A stretch of DNA of 64,000 nt from Elmis aenea (Eukaryota; Arthropoda; Insecta; Coleoptera; Elmidae): positions 64,704,966 through 64,768,965 of the forward strand of contig OX393576.1 in the NCBI GenBank assembly GCA_947652605.1. Direction: 5' to 3'. The position numbers were made by a program, and so were the translations under genes. Of this stretch, positions 12,743-24,718 are shown in pieces (within the stretch, counting starts at the first letter, position 1; the number at the start of each line of letters is the position of its first letter). Under the pieces are notes generated by a model. That model had not been told where the DNA came from. It saw nothing but the letters and a program-made list of their open reading frames with translations, and searched no databases.

Positions 12743-13709
12743 CAGAATGGCTGATAGTTGTGATATATTGATATAGCATCATTTAAATATGGTATTAACA
12801 AACTAGAATTAATTTTTAAATATTGTTATAGGTTAGAGTATTTATTGAATGTTAAAACTGATTAAATATATTAATGTAGATATATAATTTACGATAAAAT
12901 ATTGTGATATATTCGTACAACAGTTAAGTTTCACATTGAAATTTTAAAATAAGATTACAATCAAATACGAACCATTGTTTTATTTCTTTTGAATTTTTCA
13001 TTTCATGCAGCAAATTATGTTTCGCAAAGTTAAAAAAACACGTTGTTATTGCGTCAAAGTCGAATAAATTTTAATTTTTGATGTTCTAAAGCAAATAAAA
13101 AAGTAATTGTGCCGGTGAATATTAAAAACGATGTCATGAGTCAATGAAACATGACCCTGTTCAATGAGAACTGAATTATGGGAAAATAAATACACGATTT
13201 AACAGTCCTGAAAGAAATTATAATTATTTATTTTGCTCTATGAGTAAGTTTAAAAAAATATTAGTTTATCGTTTTAATAATAAATTTATTAATGCGTCCA
13301 GCACAAAATAAACAACCCACAATGTATTTAAAAGTACATTTATATTGTTATATACAATGGCTTTGTCGAAGAGAACAATGTTTTAGAGAAACAAAGAATT
13401 TTATTCGTTTTCAGAACAGCATGATTTTTAATGAACGGCATACCCTATCTTGTTTAAAAATAATCACATATTAAGATAAATCAGGTTAAATAAAGATCAC
13501 TTAATTTTTTTCTAACGATTTCTTGTCAATTTTTTTAAATTTAAGATACCCGTGTTTATTTACAATCTGTTGCCTGTGAACAATAAGTAAATGTTGTGTT
13601 ATCTTAAACTAAACCAAAACTAAACTTGCTGAAAACAGTCCATTGACGCTTCACTTTCTTGTACGATTAGGTATCTACCTAATTATTTAATTACAATATA
13701 GAACAATAT
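12743..13709. other. Intergenic, unassigned
   Basis: AT-rich region downstream of AGMO; only short ORFs and no recognisable element. Confidence 0.5.
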
Positions 13710-15090
13710 TCATATTTGCGTATCAAAGTGTACAAATAAATATTCAAACCTGGTAGATAAGTCCGATGGTTTAAAAAGTTTGAGTCTTCTGATTTCATCG
13801 TTGTTTTCTAAGAACTGTGTGGCTAGGTTGTTTGGATGCACAATAAGTCTGTCTTGGTATTTCACATAGTAGCTTTTAATTTCTTCACGCACTGTTTTAA
13901 TTTTAAGATCAGTTTCAATTAAGTGATTAGGTACATACCATGGTGCATCTACAATGCTTCTGAGCGCTTTGTTCTGGAATCGTTGGAGGATTTCTATATT
14001 AGAAATGCTGGCAGTACCCCAGAGTTGGATGCTGTGTGACCTTATAGGTTTTACTATGGTTTTGTAAAGCAGGAGCTTGTTTTCAATTTTCAGTTGTAAT
14101 TTTCTGCTAGTTAGCTAATACAGCTGGCTAAATTTGAGTCCCAGCTGCTTTCTCTTAGTAAAAATGTGTTTTCGCCATGTGAACCTCCTTTCAAAATGTA
14201 TACCAAGATATTTCACGTCTTCAGCTTGTGGTATTGGAGAATTGTTTAGTGTCACTGATGGACATGTCCCTCTTCTCATGGTGAACGTCACGTGCTGATT
14301 TTAGATTGTTAACCTGTAGTTTTCAGGTTCTCAGCCATTTTCGACCTTGTGTAAATTGTTCTGCAGTTTTGCGGGTGCATCGGCAGGGTTGGTATCTGCA
14401 GCTAGTATGGCTGTATCATCAGCAAATATGGCTACAGTTGTTAAATTAGTTGTATGTATGTCGGCTGTAAATAGAGTGTAGAGTATTGGCCCTAACACGC
14501 TGCCCTGAGCTACTCAAGATGCAATGGTGTGTAAATCTGATAACTCATCTCGCTGCTTGACTAGAAACCATCTGTCTTTCAAGTAAGATGAAAAAATTTC
14601 GTAAAAATGCTGCGGCAGTACTTTTTAAAGTTTGTGGCATAGGCCTACATGCCATATTTTATCGAACGCTTCTTTGACATCTAAAAACACAGCAGAACAA
14701 TACCTTTTAGATTCTAAGTTGTTACTTAATTCTTTCACAATTCTGTGTACTTGTTCTATTGTTCTGTGCTAATTACGAAATCCAAACTGATGGCTGGGTA
14801 TTAATTCTCTTTTTTCCGATATTGGCTTAAGTCGTTTTAACAGTAGTTCTTCGAGCAACTTGAATAACACAGCTAATAAGGTAATGGGTCAATACGATGC
14901 TATATCGCTTAAGTTTTTTCCTGGCTTTGGTATTATGATTATCTGCGCTATTTTCCATGGCCTGGGAAATTTTTTTGTTCTTATGATGGCATTGAAGATG
15001 TATCGTATAGCTTTCATACATTTAGGTGTTACTTCTTGTAGTACTTTGCCAGTAATTAGATCTCAACCTGGTGTTCTTTTTTTGGATTAA
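13710..15090 (-). pseudogene. Decayed Jockey-like LINE reverse transcriptase
   Basis: Minus-strand reading with several stops gives the usual RT order: PRPWKIAQIIIIPKPGKN, a PITLL block, SHQFGFRN, SAVFLDVKEAFDKIWH, AQGSVLGPILYTLFTADI, the catalytic AIFADDTAILA (near 14420), VKYLGIHFERRFTWRKHI, QLWGTASISNIEILQRFQNK, and the C-terminal YYVKYQDRLIVHPNNLA. The endonuclease part is absent. The motifs resemble Jockey/R1-type reverse transcriptases. Dead copy. Confidence 0.85.
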
Positions 15091-16118
15091 TTTAAGTTAT
15101 TGTCGGAATGTGTTTTTTGTTTTGGATTAATTTGAATTATTGTCGAAATTAAATATTAGTTTCAAGACACTTGTTTTTTTTTCGTGTTTGTATTTATAAA
15201 TAAGACTAAAAGTGATAAGAAACGAGAGTTTTGAAGGTGGCACATATTGCATTTCGACAAGAAATCCTTAGGAACAAAAAAATCAGCGATTTTTATTTAT
15301 GCTTATTTTTATCAAAAAATGAATCACTGAAATAATCAAACACTCAATTACTAACTAAATTTAGATTTGAAACAGTTTGCTCCAAACATTGTATTTATTA
15401 CAATTTGATTCTTTGTTAAACATACAACATTTTCCTTTGAATTACGTAAATCATGCTTTTGAAAATGGCTTTTCACCTGCGTATTGATCAAAATATTGCG
15501 AAGAAAAGGTGAACTAATAGAATGAATTCTTGCCTTTGCCTGAACCCTCGCCGACCGCAGGAATAATCGAATATCGAATATTAAATTGCGATGAAAAATC
15601 GCAGCCCAAAGGTTAATCAAATTCATTTTTATCCGCGATTATGTTTATTGTAAGCCCATCTTGTTTATCAAATAATTTTTAACAAGTCATATCATAATAA
15701 ATTTTGAATTTATCATACTAAACTTTGACTAACAAACGTCTTAAATATTGGTACAGGTACATTACCTTCAAGTTTGTTATTATTAAAATGATTAATGTTA
15801 TTTAAAATTTATCGCTTTTAGAAAATATACCTGTAATAATTTTAAAATAACTTTTAAGACCTTGTGTGATGTTTTCAATTTTTTTTTATATGAATATTTC
15901 ATCCCAATTGTGTTTCCGATGTTCTAAAACGACTACTTTTTATTATTTAAACGGACAGCCTTTTCATCTCTTTCCAATAGCAATATGACATGGGATATTG
16001 CTAGAGGGGTCTCAAATATCAGTCATAGCATAATAGCAGCATTTGGCAGTATCAACTCTTGCGTATTTCAGCATTATTTTATACATTCATGAAATATAAC
16101 ATATTTAAGCGACCTACA
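15091..16118. other. Intergenic, one small tandem duplication
   Basis: A stretch of about 45 bases around 15078-15150 (TTTGGATTAATTT with GTTATTGTCG) is present twice with a few changes. The rest is AT-rich and unassigned. Confidence 0.45.
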
Positions 16119-16990
16119 TACAGGGTGCACCACGACCCTGAGATTTTTTGATAGCTCCTTTATCAATGAAAACATCAAAAAACATTTAATACAAATATTG
16201 TGCGAACTTATTTTCTACATAAACTAAAATTATTTTCAAATATACAGGGTGTTTTGTCTGAGCTGCACATTTGAAAATGTAATTTTTTAAATAGAACACC
16301 CTGTATATTTTACATTTTTGGATTCCTCTTAAAATTTACTTTAAAAAATGTATAAAGTTATATGGGTCTAAACTTTAGACTCTAAAGTCAACCGTTTTCG
16401 TAAAATTTACATTTTTTTGAAATTCTTGAGCACTTTCAATTTTTTTAACATTTAAGTTATTTAGGAAGGCAGTAAAATTTCGTTTTAAAATTAGATTGAC
16501 AATAGATTATTTAACACTTTGCGCTAGCTACCTTTAAAAAATATTATACAGGGCGTTTTTTACGCTTGGTCAAACTTGTGAAACTTTAAACATCGATAAG
16601 TCATTTTTCTTAAATACAACGGCCTGTATATTTTTACATTTACTTGTAGAGAATTTAATTGTCTTTCGAAATTATTAAGCATCTCCTATAGGTACCTAAA
16701 GTTGATATTTTTTAAACTATCTCTACTTTTATTAGTACATATTACTAAGGCAATTGAAATATTTTAAAGTCGGCCTTGGAGGTAAGCCGTAATTTTTCAA
16801 AGAATTTTGAAACAAAAGATAATTGTTGTAGTTACTAAAGTCAGTTTGACTTAAACTATAAAATGTGTGACACAAATTGCTTTTTCAATCGGAAACCCGT
16901 TTATTAATTAATTCAGATCGTGTATTTTGACAGTTTTGTAGTTTAAAGTATCAATTAAAACATTTTAAGGATACAATTTGTAGGAGTAAG

Positions 16991-17113
16991 ATGAATTTCT
17001 CCACAGAAGAAATGGTCGATATGATTTTTATCATAGGTGAATGTCAGCGGAATTGCTTTTTAGCTGCACGTGTGTACCAAGAGCGATATCCACGCGAATT
17101 AGCATTTAAAAAA
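16991..17113 (+). pseudogene. N-terminal transposase fragment in foldback loop
   Basis: Reads from ATG: MNFSTEEMVDMIFIIGECQR, then a segment ending VYQERYPRELAF. This is the start of the helix-turn-helix (DUF4817-like) region found at the N-terminus of many insect mariner/Tc1-type transposases. It breaks off where the right palindrome arm begins. The catalytic domain is absent. Confidence 0.7.
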
Positions 17114-17402
17114 TTAAAAACACCCTGTACAATATTTTTTAAATGTGGCGAGCGCAAAGTGTTAAATAATCTATTGTCTATCTAATTTTTAAACGAAATT
17201 TTACTGCTTTTTTAAATAACTTGAATGTTTAAAAAAAATTGGAAGTGCTGTAATGCTCAAAAATTTCATAAAAATGTAAATTTTACAAAAACGGTTGACT
17301 TTAGACCCATATAACCTTATACATTTTTAAAGTAAATTTTAAGAGGAATCCAAAAGTGTAAAAATATACAGGGTGTTCTATTTAAAAAACTTACATTTTC
17401 AT

Positions 17403-17677
17403 ATGTGCGGCTCACCGAGCTCGGTGGCCGGTTGGTATGCAACCTAGCGAGTAAAGTCGGGAGGCGTGGGTTCGAATCCCGCGGCCGTCTGTCATCGTAG
17501 GGGTTTCAGGTGGTTTCCCCTACCTACTATAGGCAAATGCTGTGACAGTACTTCCACCTACCCTCTACCCTTACTCACCTAATCCTAGTTCCCTTCTCTC
17601 CACTTCGGTGATTAGCCATAGCTGCAAAAACATGCCGAAGTAAAATAAATCAGTTAAAAAAAAAAATGTGCGGCTCA
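17403..17677 (+). mobile_element. tRNA-derived SINE with 12-base target duplication
   Basis: ATGTGCGGCTCA is repeated exactly at 17403-17414 and 17666-17677. The body (17415-17665, about 251 bp) has a Pol III A-box-like GTGGCCGGTTGGTA and a B box GGGTTCGAATCC about 35 bases later, the tRNA spacing, then an unrelated middle and a tail ending in an A-run. Orientation is plus. It inserted into the right arm of the foldback, so it is younger than that element. Confidence 0.92.
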
Positions 17678-17813
17678 AACAAATCTCTCTGTATATTTGA
17701 AAATAATTTTAGGTTATGTAGAAAATAAGTACAATATTTGTATTAAATATTTTTTGCTATTTTTATTGATAAAGGAGCTATCGAAAAATCTCAGGGCCGT
17801 GGTGCACCCTGTA

Positions 17814-19006
17814 TATATTTCTTTTATATTTACAACTAAATATATCTGCTTAATGCTTCTATATCATGTTTTATTGTAATTTAATCTTAATAACAAAATT
17901 ATGAGCAATAAACTTTTTATAGTACTTTTATTTCATACTTATTTTGCTGCTTGTTGATACATAAAACTAATTTAGGTTTTATTTGAAACGTGTAAACTTA
18001 ATCCCATTTTTACTATCCTCTAAATATCACATTTATTATAGAGTACTTAATACTAATATTACAATACATCTCTAAATCTTCTGTATATGTGGAGTTTTTT
18101 CTATACAAGCTAAATGGATATCGGTAAGTAGAAGCACACCCATTAAAAGGGAAAAGATTTAACCCTAGTCCGGAAATTATTTTTGGATCACCTTCAACAT
18201 TTGCTGGAGAATGTGTAGTGATGAAAATTGCCCCACATTTTATTTTTTAGGACTGCCCTCTCACATTATTTCATAGATTTACGATAGGTTGATGAAAGAG
18301 TAAAACTTAAATTTTAATGCAGTTTTTTTCTTAATACAAGAAATTTTCTCTTAAATTTTAAGTCAGTAGCGTCTTTTATACAAAGTCATGTACTATTAAA
18401 ATTGAATCTCAAATCAGAAATAAAACATGAAAAAGTCTTGGTTAACATTACGATAAAATTGTTCTTTTGCGCATATAGACCTAGGGAATAGATCCTGCCA
18501 TTTATCAATGAATAAAGATAGCTGATAAAAGAGAAAGATGAACGTCTCCTAACTGGGTCAAAGCTCCGAGCAAACTGAAAGGAAGCACTTGAATAAATGT
18601 ACTTGGTCAGCGAAACTATATTTGAAAATTGTATACTGTATATGCACTTGTTCAGTGAAAAATCTTACCTCAAGTATACTACAGAATAATTGTGATTTAT
18701 CGAGGAACGCAAAAAGCACCTTGCAATTTGATCTTTACATATGATAAAATTAAATAAAATGGAAGATTTTTGCAATGCTGTACACTTAATCTTCGGGATC
18801 AAGTTTTTTAGGACACAAAAAATGACGCCTTCACACAACTTCAAGTAATAAATGATGTTCATTTTTCCTGAGCGCAATTATTAAGCGAACTGCAACTTTG
18901 TATGTATTATTACAACGATTTGTGCTAAAATTATACTCAATAAGAAAAGTTTTTTCGATAAAAACTTTATATTAACTACAACTCTTTGAACTCTTTTAAT
19001 CTAATA
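17814..19006. other. Intergenic, unassigned
   Basis: AT-rich, no coding or repeat structure recognised. Confidence 0.5.
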
Positions 19007-20032
19007 TACAGGGTGACTGAAATTCGAGTTTAAGCATGGGGTTCTCGTTTAATTATAATAGCTAGAGTATAGGTTCAAATTCGGTGCAGTTGCTAAATTT
19101 CGTGCATATTGGTAATCCAAAGAAAAATTGAAAATATCTCTAACGGTATCCGAGAAAATTAGGAAAAACCGGAAAATACGATTTTTGAAAATCGTCTATA
19201 ACTCCTTTGGAGTATGAAATATTTCAAATGTATTAAAACACTACCCAAGCAACTTTTTAAGCCGAATTGGATGGTGGTCACAAACTTTTCCCAGATAAAT
19301 TCGATTTTGTTTTATGACAACCAACTTTAGTTTTTCTTATGGGCTCAATTTTTCCTATTTACATATTCCAATAGCATTTATTTTTCTGAATTCATTGATG
19401 TATCACACATGGTATTTTACTTCTTTATTCATTGTCAAATTTAAAAAAAAGGGTTTAAAAAAATAACCATTATAAATCAGGGAGGCCGGTCGTTGTAGTT
19501 TATGTTGTTTCCATGACAACCAATCAACAAACTAAAAGTTTTGAAAGCTCGTTATGTTTTTTGTTATACGTTATCACATGCTATATACAAATTAACTTAA
19601 AATTCTGTTTATTGTAGTGTTTTTTCCGGATATGTTTGTAATAAAAATGAATTCAGAAAAATGAATGCTGTTTGATTATGTAAATAACAAATATTGCGTC
19701 CACGAGAAAAACTGAAGTTACTTCTCATAAAAAAAAATGAATTAATCTGGGAAAAAATTTTGACTACCATCCGATTCGGCTTAAAAAGTTTCTTCGGCAA
19801 TTTTTTTACAGATTTAAAATATTTCAAACTCCAAAGGAGTTTAGACGATTTTTAAAAATCGTATTTTCCGGTTTTTCCGAATTTTCTGGGATACCGTTTG
19901 AGATATTTTCAATTTCTCTTTGGATTATTATTGAGCACCGAATTCAGCAACTTTGCCAAATTTAAACCTATACTCTAGCTATTATAATAAGCGAGATCCC
20001 GATGCTTAAACTCGAATCTCAATCACCCTGTA
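19007..20032. mobile_element. Long palindromic CAGGGTG element, 1.0 kb
   Basis: Starts TACAGGGTGACTGAAATTCG at 19007 and ends with the inverse at 20032. Arms of roughly 480 bp match with scattered changes (AATAGCTAGAGTATAGG near 19060 against CTATACTCTAGCTATT near 19968). The loop lies near 19490-19590. Only chance ORFs. Flanking TA. Confidence 0.85.
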
Positions 20033-20181
20033 TAATCGATAAAATAAAAATCTTTCAGTTATTACAAATATTTCACTTCGTAAATGTCTACAAAGTAACG
20101 CAAAAGTTTTATATCATTGTTTTTTTATAGTCGTATAAAATGCTGTTAATTACAAAGTACATGTACAATTTGAAATAATTG

Positions 20182-20289
20182 TTTCATTAAAAGAGGTTGT
20201 ATGGAGCTAGAGAATAATATTCAACAGGTCAGACGCCTGGGAATTGGCCGGGTCGCAGTTAATCCGTTGAAAAAGCAATTTCATTAAAA
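20182..20289. repeat. 86-bp insertion flanked by an 11-base direct repeat
   Basis: TTTCATTAAAA occurs at 20182-20192 and 20279-20289. The intervening 86 bases are much more GC-rich than the surroundings (GGTCAGACGCCTGGG, GGCCGGGTCGCAG) and end GAAAAAGCAA. It looks like a short retroposed fragment, possibly from a SINE or small RNA; source unknown. Confidence 0.55.
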
Positions 20290-20590
20290 CCTACAACTTA
20301 AAAATATTCGAGTGCGTGTATTAATTTTACTTCATTATACGATTCTCCGTGTAAGTACTTTTTGGTGATTGTGAAATAAATGTGAACATATAAATTGTAA
20401 CATATTTTAATTCATCTGGTTTCAAAAAAATATTAGTAGCATATTCTTAAATAGAATAAGATGTAATAAAATTAAATGAAGTTACAGAAAATTGCCAAAA
20501 ATCGACAGTAAATTTCTTTTAAAGTTGGAAAGAGAGGTAAAATGGAACAATTTGTACATAGTTTGATTATTTAACGGTGAACAACATGAT
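20290..20590. other. Intergenic, unassigned
   Basis: AT-rich, nothing recognised. Confidence 0.45.
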
Positions 20591-21545
20591 AACAAATGAT
20601 AAAGGCAACACTACAAAATACGGAAAAATTTTTAAAGGTTAAAAACATGTCAAAAGTATTTAAAGTATCTAGAGGACTGAGACAAGGATACACGCAGTCG
20701 GCATTATTATTTAATGTAGCATTAGAAAAAATAATGCAAGATAGCGGGATCAATAGAAATGGCAATATATACGCAGACAACTACTAATGCATTGCTTTCG
20801 CAGACGACTTTGCGATCATCTGCAAAACAAAAAAAGAAGTTCAAAACATTGCCAGGAAGTTAGATGACAAAGCAAAAAATATGGGATTAAGCATCAACGA
20901 ATCAAAAACAAAAAATATAATAATGGGATCTAAAAAGAACGACATAGAAAGGTAAGAATATCTATCAATCAAAATCCAATAGAACAAGGAGAGACACTTT
21001 GAGAAAGTAAGATATTCCATTTATCTGGGTGTGCAAATTACTGATAACTGCGACAACGGGAAATAAATTAGAGCGAGACTTTCAAAAGGTAATAAATGCG
21101 CGGGTTGTCTTGCAACAATCCTTAGATCCAAAATTATCTCAAAAAAGGCCAAAGTAAGATTGTACAAAACAGTATTAAGACCCACTGTAACTTACGCTGG
21201 TGACACCTGGATAATCAACAAAAAAGAAAAAGAAGATGGAAAAGGAAAATATTGCGGAGGATTTACGGGGGAATAAAAACAAATACCGGAGAATGGAGAA
21301 GAAGAACAAACGAGGAAGTAATGAGATGGTACAAAGAACGGTCCATAACCGAAGTAGTAAGGGCCCAGAGAATAAAATGGCTTGGGCATGCACAACGCCT
21401 CTCCAACCAAAGAAACACGAAGATAATGATTAAAGCGAGTGGGTGTGAGAAAAAGAGGGAGACCTAAGAAAAGATGGCTGGAAGCGGTCGGGGATGATAA
21501 AAAAAAATAAAAGTGACGAACTAGACCGAAGAGACAACTCCTCTG
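20591..21545 (+). pseudogene. LINE reverse-transcriptase remnant
   Basis: Plus-strand frames give VSRGLRQGYTQSALLFNVAL, then the catalytic CIAFADDFAIIC (near 20790), LSINESKTKNIIMGS, YLGVQITDNCD, VRLYKTVLRPTVTYAGDTW and a C-terminal RIKWLGHAQRLSNQRN. Stops and frameshifts interrupt it, and both ends are missing. It belongs to a different LINE family from that at 8157-10016. It stops where the mariner-like copy starts. Confidence 0.85.
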
Positions 21546-22340
21546 CGCCCGATCCATCGATTAGGAAATACTCTATTTAAAATTTCTCTCACGTCTCGTA
21601 CAAAATGGGGAGGTGCTCCATCCTGTTGAAACCAGATATTATCTGGTAATTGCCCACTTTCCTCTAGTGCGGGATTAATTTCGTTATTTAGCAGTTCCAA
21701 ATATTTTTCCCTGTAAGAGTGCCATTCAAAAAAAAAACCTGACCAATAACTCGATTTCTGTGAATTCCCGCCCATACGTTAAGCTTCTGTAGATGCTGGG
21801 TGTGTGCTTGCCGAATCCAATGAGGATTAGTTTGCGACCAATAGTGGCAGTTATGTCGATTAACTGTTCCAATTAAACAAAAAGTCGCTTCATCAGAAAA
21901 CACCACATTGTTTGTGAAGTTAGGATCACGATCGCAGATGTACATGGTAAGTTCACAAAACTGTAACCTTTGGTCGAAATCGTCATCCGAAAGTTTTTGC
22001 ACAAGACGAATTTTAAAGGGTTGATTTTTTTTTCTTTTAAAATTCTACCCACTGAGCGACTAATACCATGACGCGCGCTAGTTCTTTTGTGGATGTTTGT
22101 GGGATTTCTTCTAACGTGACAGCAATATCTTGTGCTTTATTTTCGTTGGTTTCAAGTTAAATTCGACCACTTTTTGGTAAATTGCGAACGCTTCCATTTA
22201 CATCATATCTTCGTAAGGTTTTGGCAACCAAGGAACTCGTTATTGGCTGGCGATCACGATGTAAATTATTAAATAAATTACATACATCATGATACCTTCT
22301 TCACTTATCGCCGAAACCAATCATCATAAAAATTTCTATT
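21546..22340 (-). pseudogene. Mariner/Tc1-type transposase, truncated
   Basis: N- to C-terminal on the minus strand: a helix-turn-helix region (RRYDVNGSVRNLPKSGR), then EEIPQTSTKELAR, then ORF segments with VVFSDEATF (first catalytic Asp, near 21895), LNVWAGI, IGQVFFLNGTL, and NIWFQQDGAPPHF (second catalytic Asp, near 21620). The sequence ends at NRWIGRRG, just before the third acidic residue, so the DDE/D triad is incomplete. In-frame stops in the N-terminal half and a frameshift near 21730 confirm it is dead. Confidence 0.85.
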
Positions 22341-23001
22341 CGCCAACTAAACTATTATTTCAACTACAATAATTGTTTACATTTTAAGATTTTTTTGTTT
22401 TCACCTGTCTACCTTCATAAGCTACTTGAAAATATTACGTTTCCCTAATAATTAACAATAAAATCGCGATATCTCGGAAAATATCAATTTCAGGTATAAA
22501 ACAGGAAAATTAAATTTTCTATGAGAAAGTGTAAAAAAAATTAGGGTGTTGTATTTAAGAAAAATGAGTTATCGATGTTTAAAGTTGTACAAGTTTGACC
22601 AAGCGTAAAAAACTCCCTGTATGATATTTTTAAAATGTAGTTGATGCAAAGTGTGGTATTTAAATGACATTTGTTGATTAAGATTTTTTTGTTTTCCATG
22701 GCACGCTTGAAAATTTTGTGAAACCTAACCTATTTTAGTTAAACTTTTATTTTTTATTTCTTATTAGTTTAGCACTAAAATCAACTTATGATTACATCAT
22801 TGAATTCAGAAAAAAATGTCTACCAGATTTAGTAAAAAAAATTGACTATCGTTTGACATTTAAGTTGAACTTGAAAAAAATTGAAATCCAATTCAGTTTA
22901 TAGTATTTAAGGAGCCATTTTATTTAGTTTTGTTTTTCACCAAAATCGGACCACAAACAACGGAGTTACAGCTTGCGGCGTTTTTTGTGTGACACCCTGT
23001 A
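21546..23001 (-). mobile_element. Truncated mariner-like element with transposase remnant
   Basis: The right end is ACACCCTGTA at 23001. Inside it, GGGTGTTGTATTTAAGAAAA near 22555 to AAACTCCCTGTA near 22622 is the same inner module found in the palindromes at 16119, 31135, 49420 and 52162, which links those foldbacks to this coding element. The left end is cut off inside the transposase. Confidence 0.75.
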
Positions 23002-24527
23002 TAACCGTGAATGCAAAATAAATTCTTGTATTTGCGCGTGTGTTATGCGTAAAATAAAAATATTTATGGTTATGGATGTTACTACGATGCCCGTTAATCC
23101 TTCATAAGCAAATAATTAAATTACGAGTGAACAACAAATTAAAATGCAAAAGAGATTTTAAAATTAACTAACTTTTGTAATTAAAAATGTTTTAGAAGTC
23201 AGAAACTGGAACTGTTTGCACAACATCCGAGCTTTAGAAATGCACTTACACGAAAAACCTTTTTAAAGATGCGCACTGTGTGCTAATGTCAACTTTTTGC
23301 CACAATAGAGACTATTATGTGAAAGACACGTTAAATCTTTTAGTGATAACACTCGAATTATTTGTTAATTAATATTAGTGCAAGTTTTAAGTTGTATGTT
23401 TCGGAATTAGAAGAAATATAGACGAATTATGTTTGTATCATAGTACATAACATAATGCGGTTTATAAGAGTGCAGTGCTCGTCAAATGATTAGTAATAAT
23501 GATGTATAATAGTTGCATTAGCGACTTGCTAATTTTGTTTACATTTTATAAATTACTCATATGAATATACAGAGTGTCCCAGATTACATTTCCAGCATGG
23601 GGATCTCGCTTATTATAAGATATACAGGTTTGCTTAAATTCGATGAATTATTCCTTAGTGTGAGAGGAGCCACAATCAATTTTTAAAAGTGCAAAATTTC
23701 TCGTGCTTTAGATGTTATAGCAAAAAATATGGAAATGTCCAATTGCTTTTTTCTCTCGTAACTTTTTTGTCTTAATCATTAGAACAATTTTATTTGTACC
23801 TACTTTCTTAAGGTACTTTTAATTGGAGAATGTAGCTGTTATTTTATATTTTTTTAACACCTACCATTTTCGAGATATTACTCCTATCTTCATTTTTTCT
23901 TATGGACCGCGAAGTTGGCTATGAAATAGTCAAATGTGCTTTTATTCCCTCTTTTTAATGAGATATTACTTACTATATCTATTTTTATAAATCAGAAAAT
24001 CAAGAAAAATCGTATTTTACGAATCACTTATCAAGCTATGTTAAATAGAACACCATCCGATTCTATAACTTGCTGATTAAGCACATTCTTATTAAGATTG
24101 CAAAATACTTTACAACCATATTGTTTTGAAGGAATAAATTTTTTTTTAGACTTATTAATCTTTTTTTCCATTTTGCTGAAAAACTTGATGAGATAGCAAA
24201 AAAAACTGCGTGTGCCATTGAATTCAGAGTATGTAATTTATATAAGAACAATTATCAAAATTAAAACAACGTTCACAAAGTTCTGAAATGTCGGCCTGTG
24301 TTATATAAACAAAAAATATGCAATGGTATTCATAGTTTTACTGATTCAAACGGTTGTATGGACCGATTGAAGCGGTTTGAACCGGTTCATGTAAATAGTT
24401 TCGATTATATTTGTGGCTTTTGTACATTAAAGCTTCATGAAGCTTTGATGAAGTCCAATTTGTTCAAAATTCTATCTTTGTTGTAACCGGAGACATTTAA
24501 CTGTGATTAAACTTATTTAATAATGCT
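23002..24527. other. Intergenic with one-ended transposon debris
   Basis: A lone CAGAGTG-type end with an adjoining ATCTCGCTTATTATAA tract lies at 23571, related to the palindrome at 19007. A repeat beginning TTTGCTGAAAAACTTGATGA at 24172 recurs near 49360 and 51410. No genes recognised. Confidence 0.55.
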
Positions 24528-24700
24528 AAGGATACAGCGACGCTGCGGTCCGTTTCAAGCTTTGCGCCAGCGTCTCATCCTCCGGTTCCTGTTCGCATGT
24601 AGTTACCCTGCGACCGCTGTATGTGACACGCGCTTTTCCATTGCTTAGTTACGAGAAGCTTCAAAGTTGCCGTGTCTTTTACTGTTTAATTTGAAACGAC
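24528..24700 (+). promoter_or_regulatory. GC-rich island upstream of a candidate first exon
   Basis: This stretch is far richer in G+C and CpG than its surroundings. Its first 95 bases have roughly inverted ends (TACAGCGACGCTGC near 24529, GCGACCGCTGTA near 24621), so part of it could be a small transposon. It immediately precedes an ATG followed by a good splice donor. A promoter/5' UTR role is inferred. Confidence 0.35.
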
Positions 24701-24718
24701 ATGGAAGAATCCGAAGTG
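24701..24718 (+). CDS. Candidate first coding exon (six codons) of an unidentified gene
   Basis: ATG GAA GAA TCC GAA GTG is followed directly by GTGAGT at 24719, a strong donor, in phase 0. The evidence is positional only: GC-rich island, ATG, donor. The only phase-0 exon I can see downstream on this strand is 57170-57289, which would give an intron of about 32 kb. Weakly supported without transcript data. Confidence 0.3.

Larger units (their letters stand above)
16119..17813. mobile_element. Mariner-type foldback element with layered inverted modules
   Basis: Outer ends TACAGGGTGCACCACGACCC at 16119 and its inverse ending at 17813. Inside each arm are further TACAGGG...CCCTGTA modules: one of about 65 bp near 16240, one of about 85 bp near 16550, mirrored near 17110 and 17370. 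The loop (16990-17110) encodes the N-terminus of a transposase. The right arm is interrupted by a SINE. The outer 100 bases match the element at 49420-51309; the inner modules also match those at 31135 and 52162. Confidence 0.88.

Noticed and set aside
17415..17490. Functional tRNA gene
   Set aside because: A and B boxes are present, but no cloverleaf with an anticodon arm could be drawn, and the unit has a long unrelated 3' part, an A-tail and a target duplication. It is a SINE.
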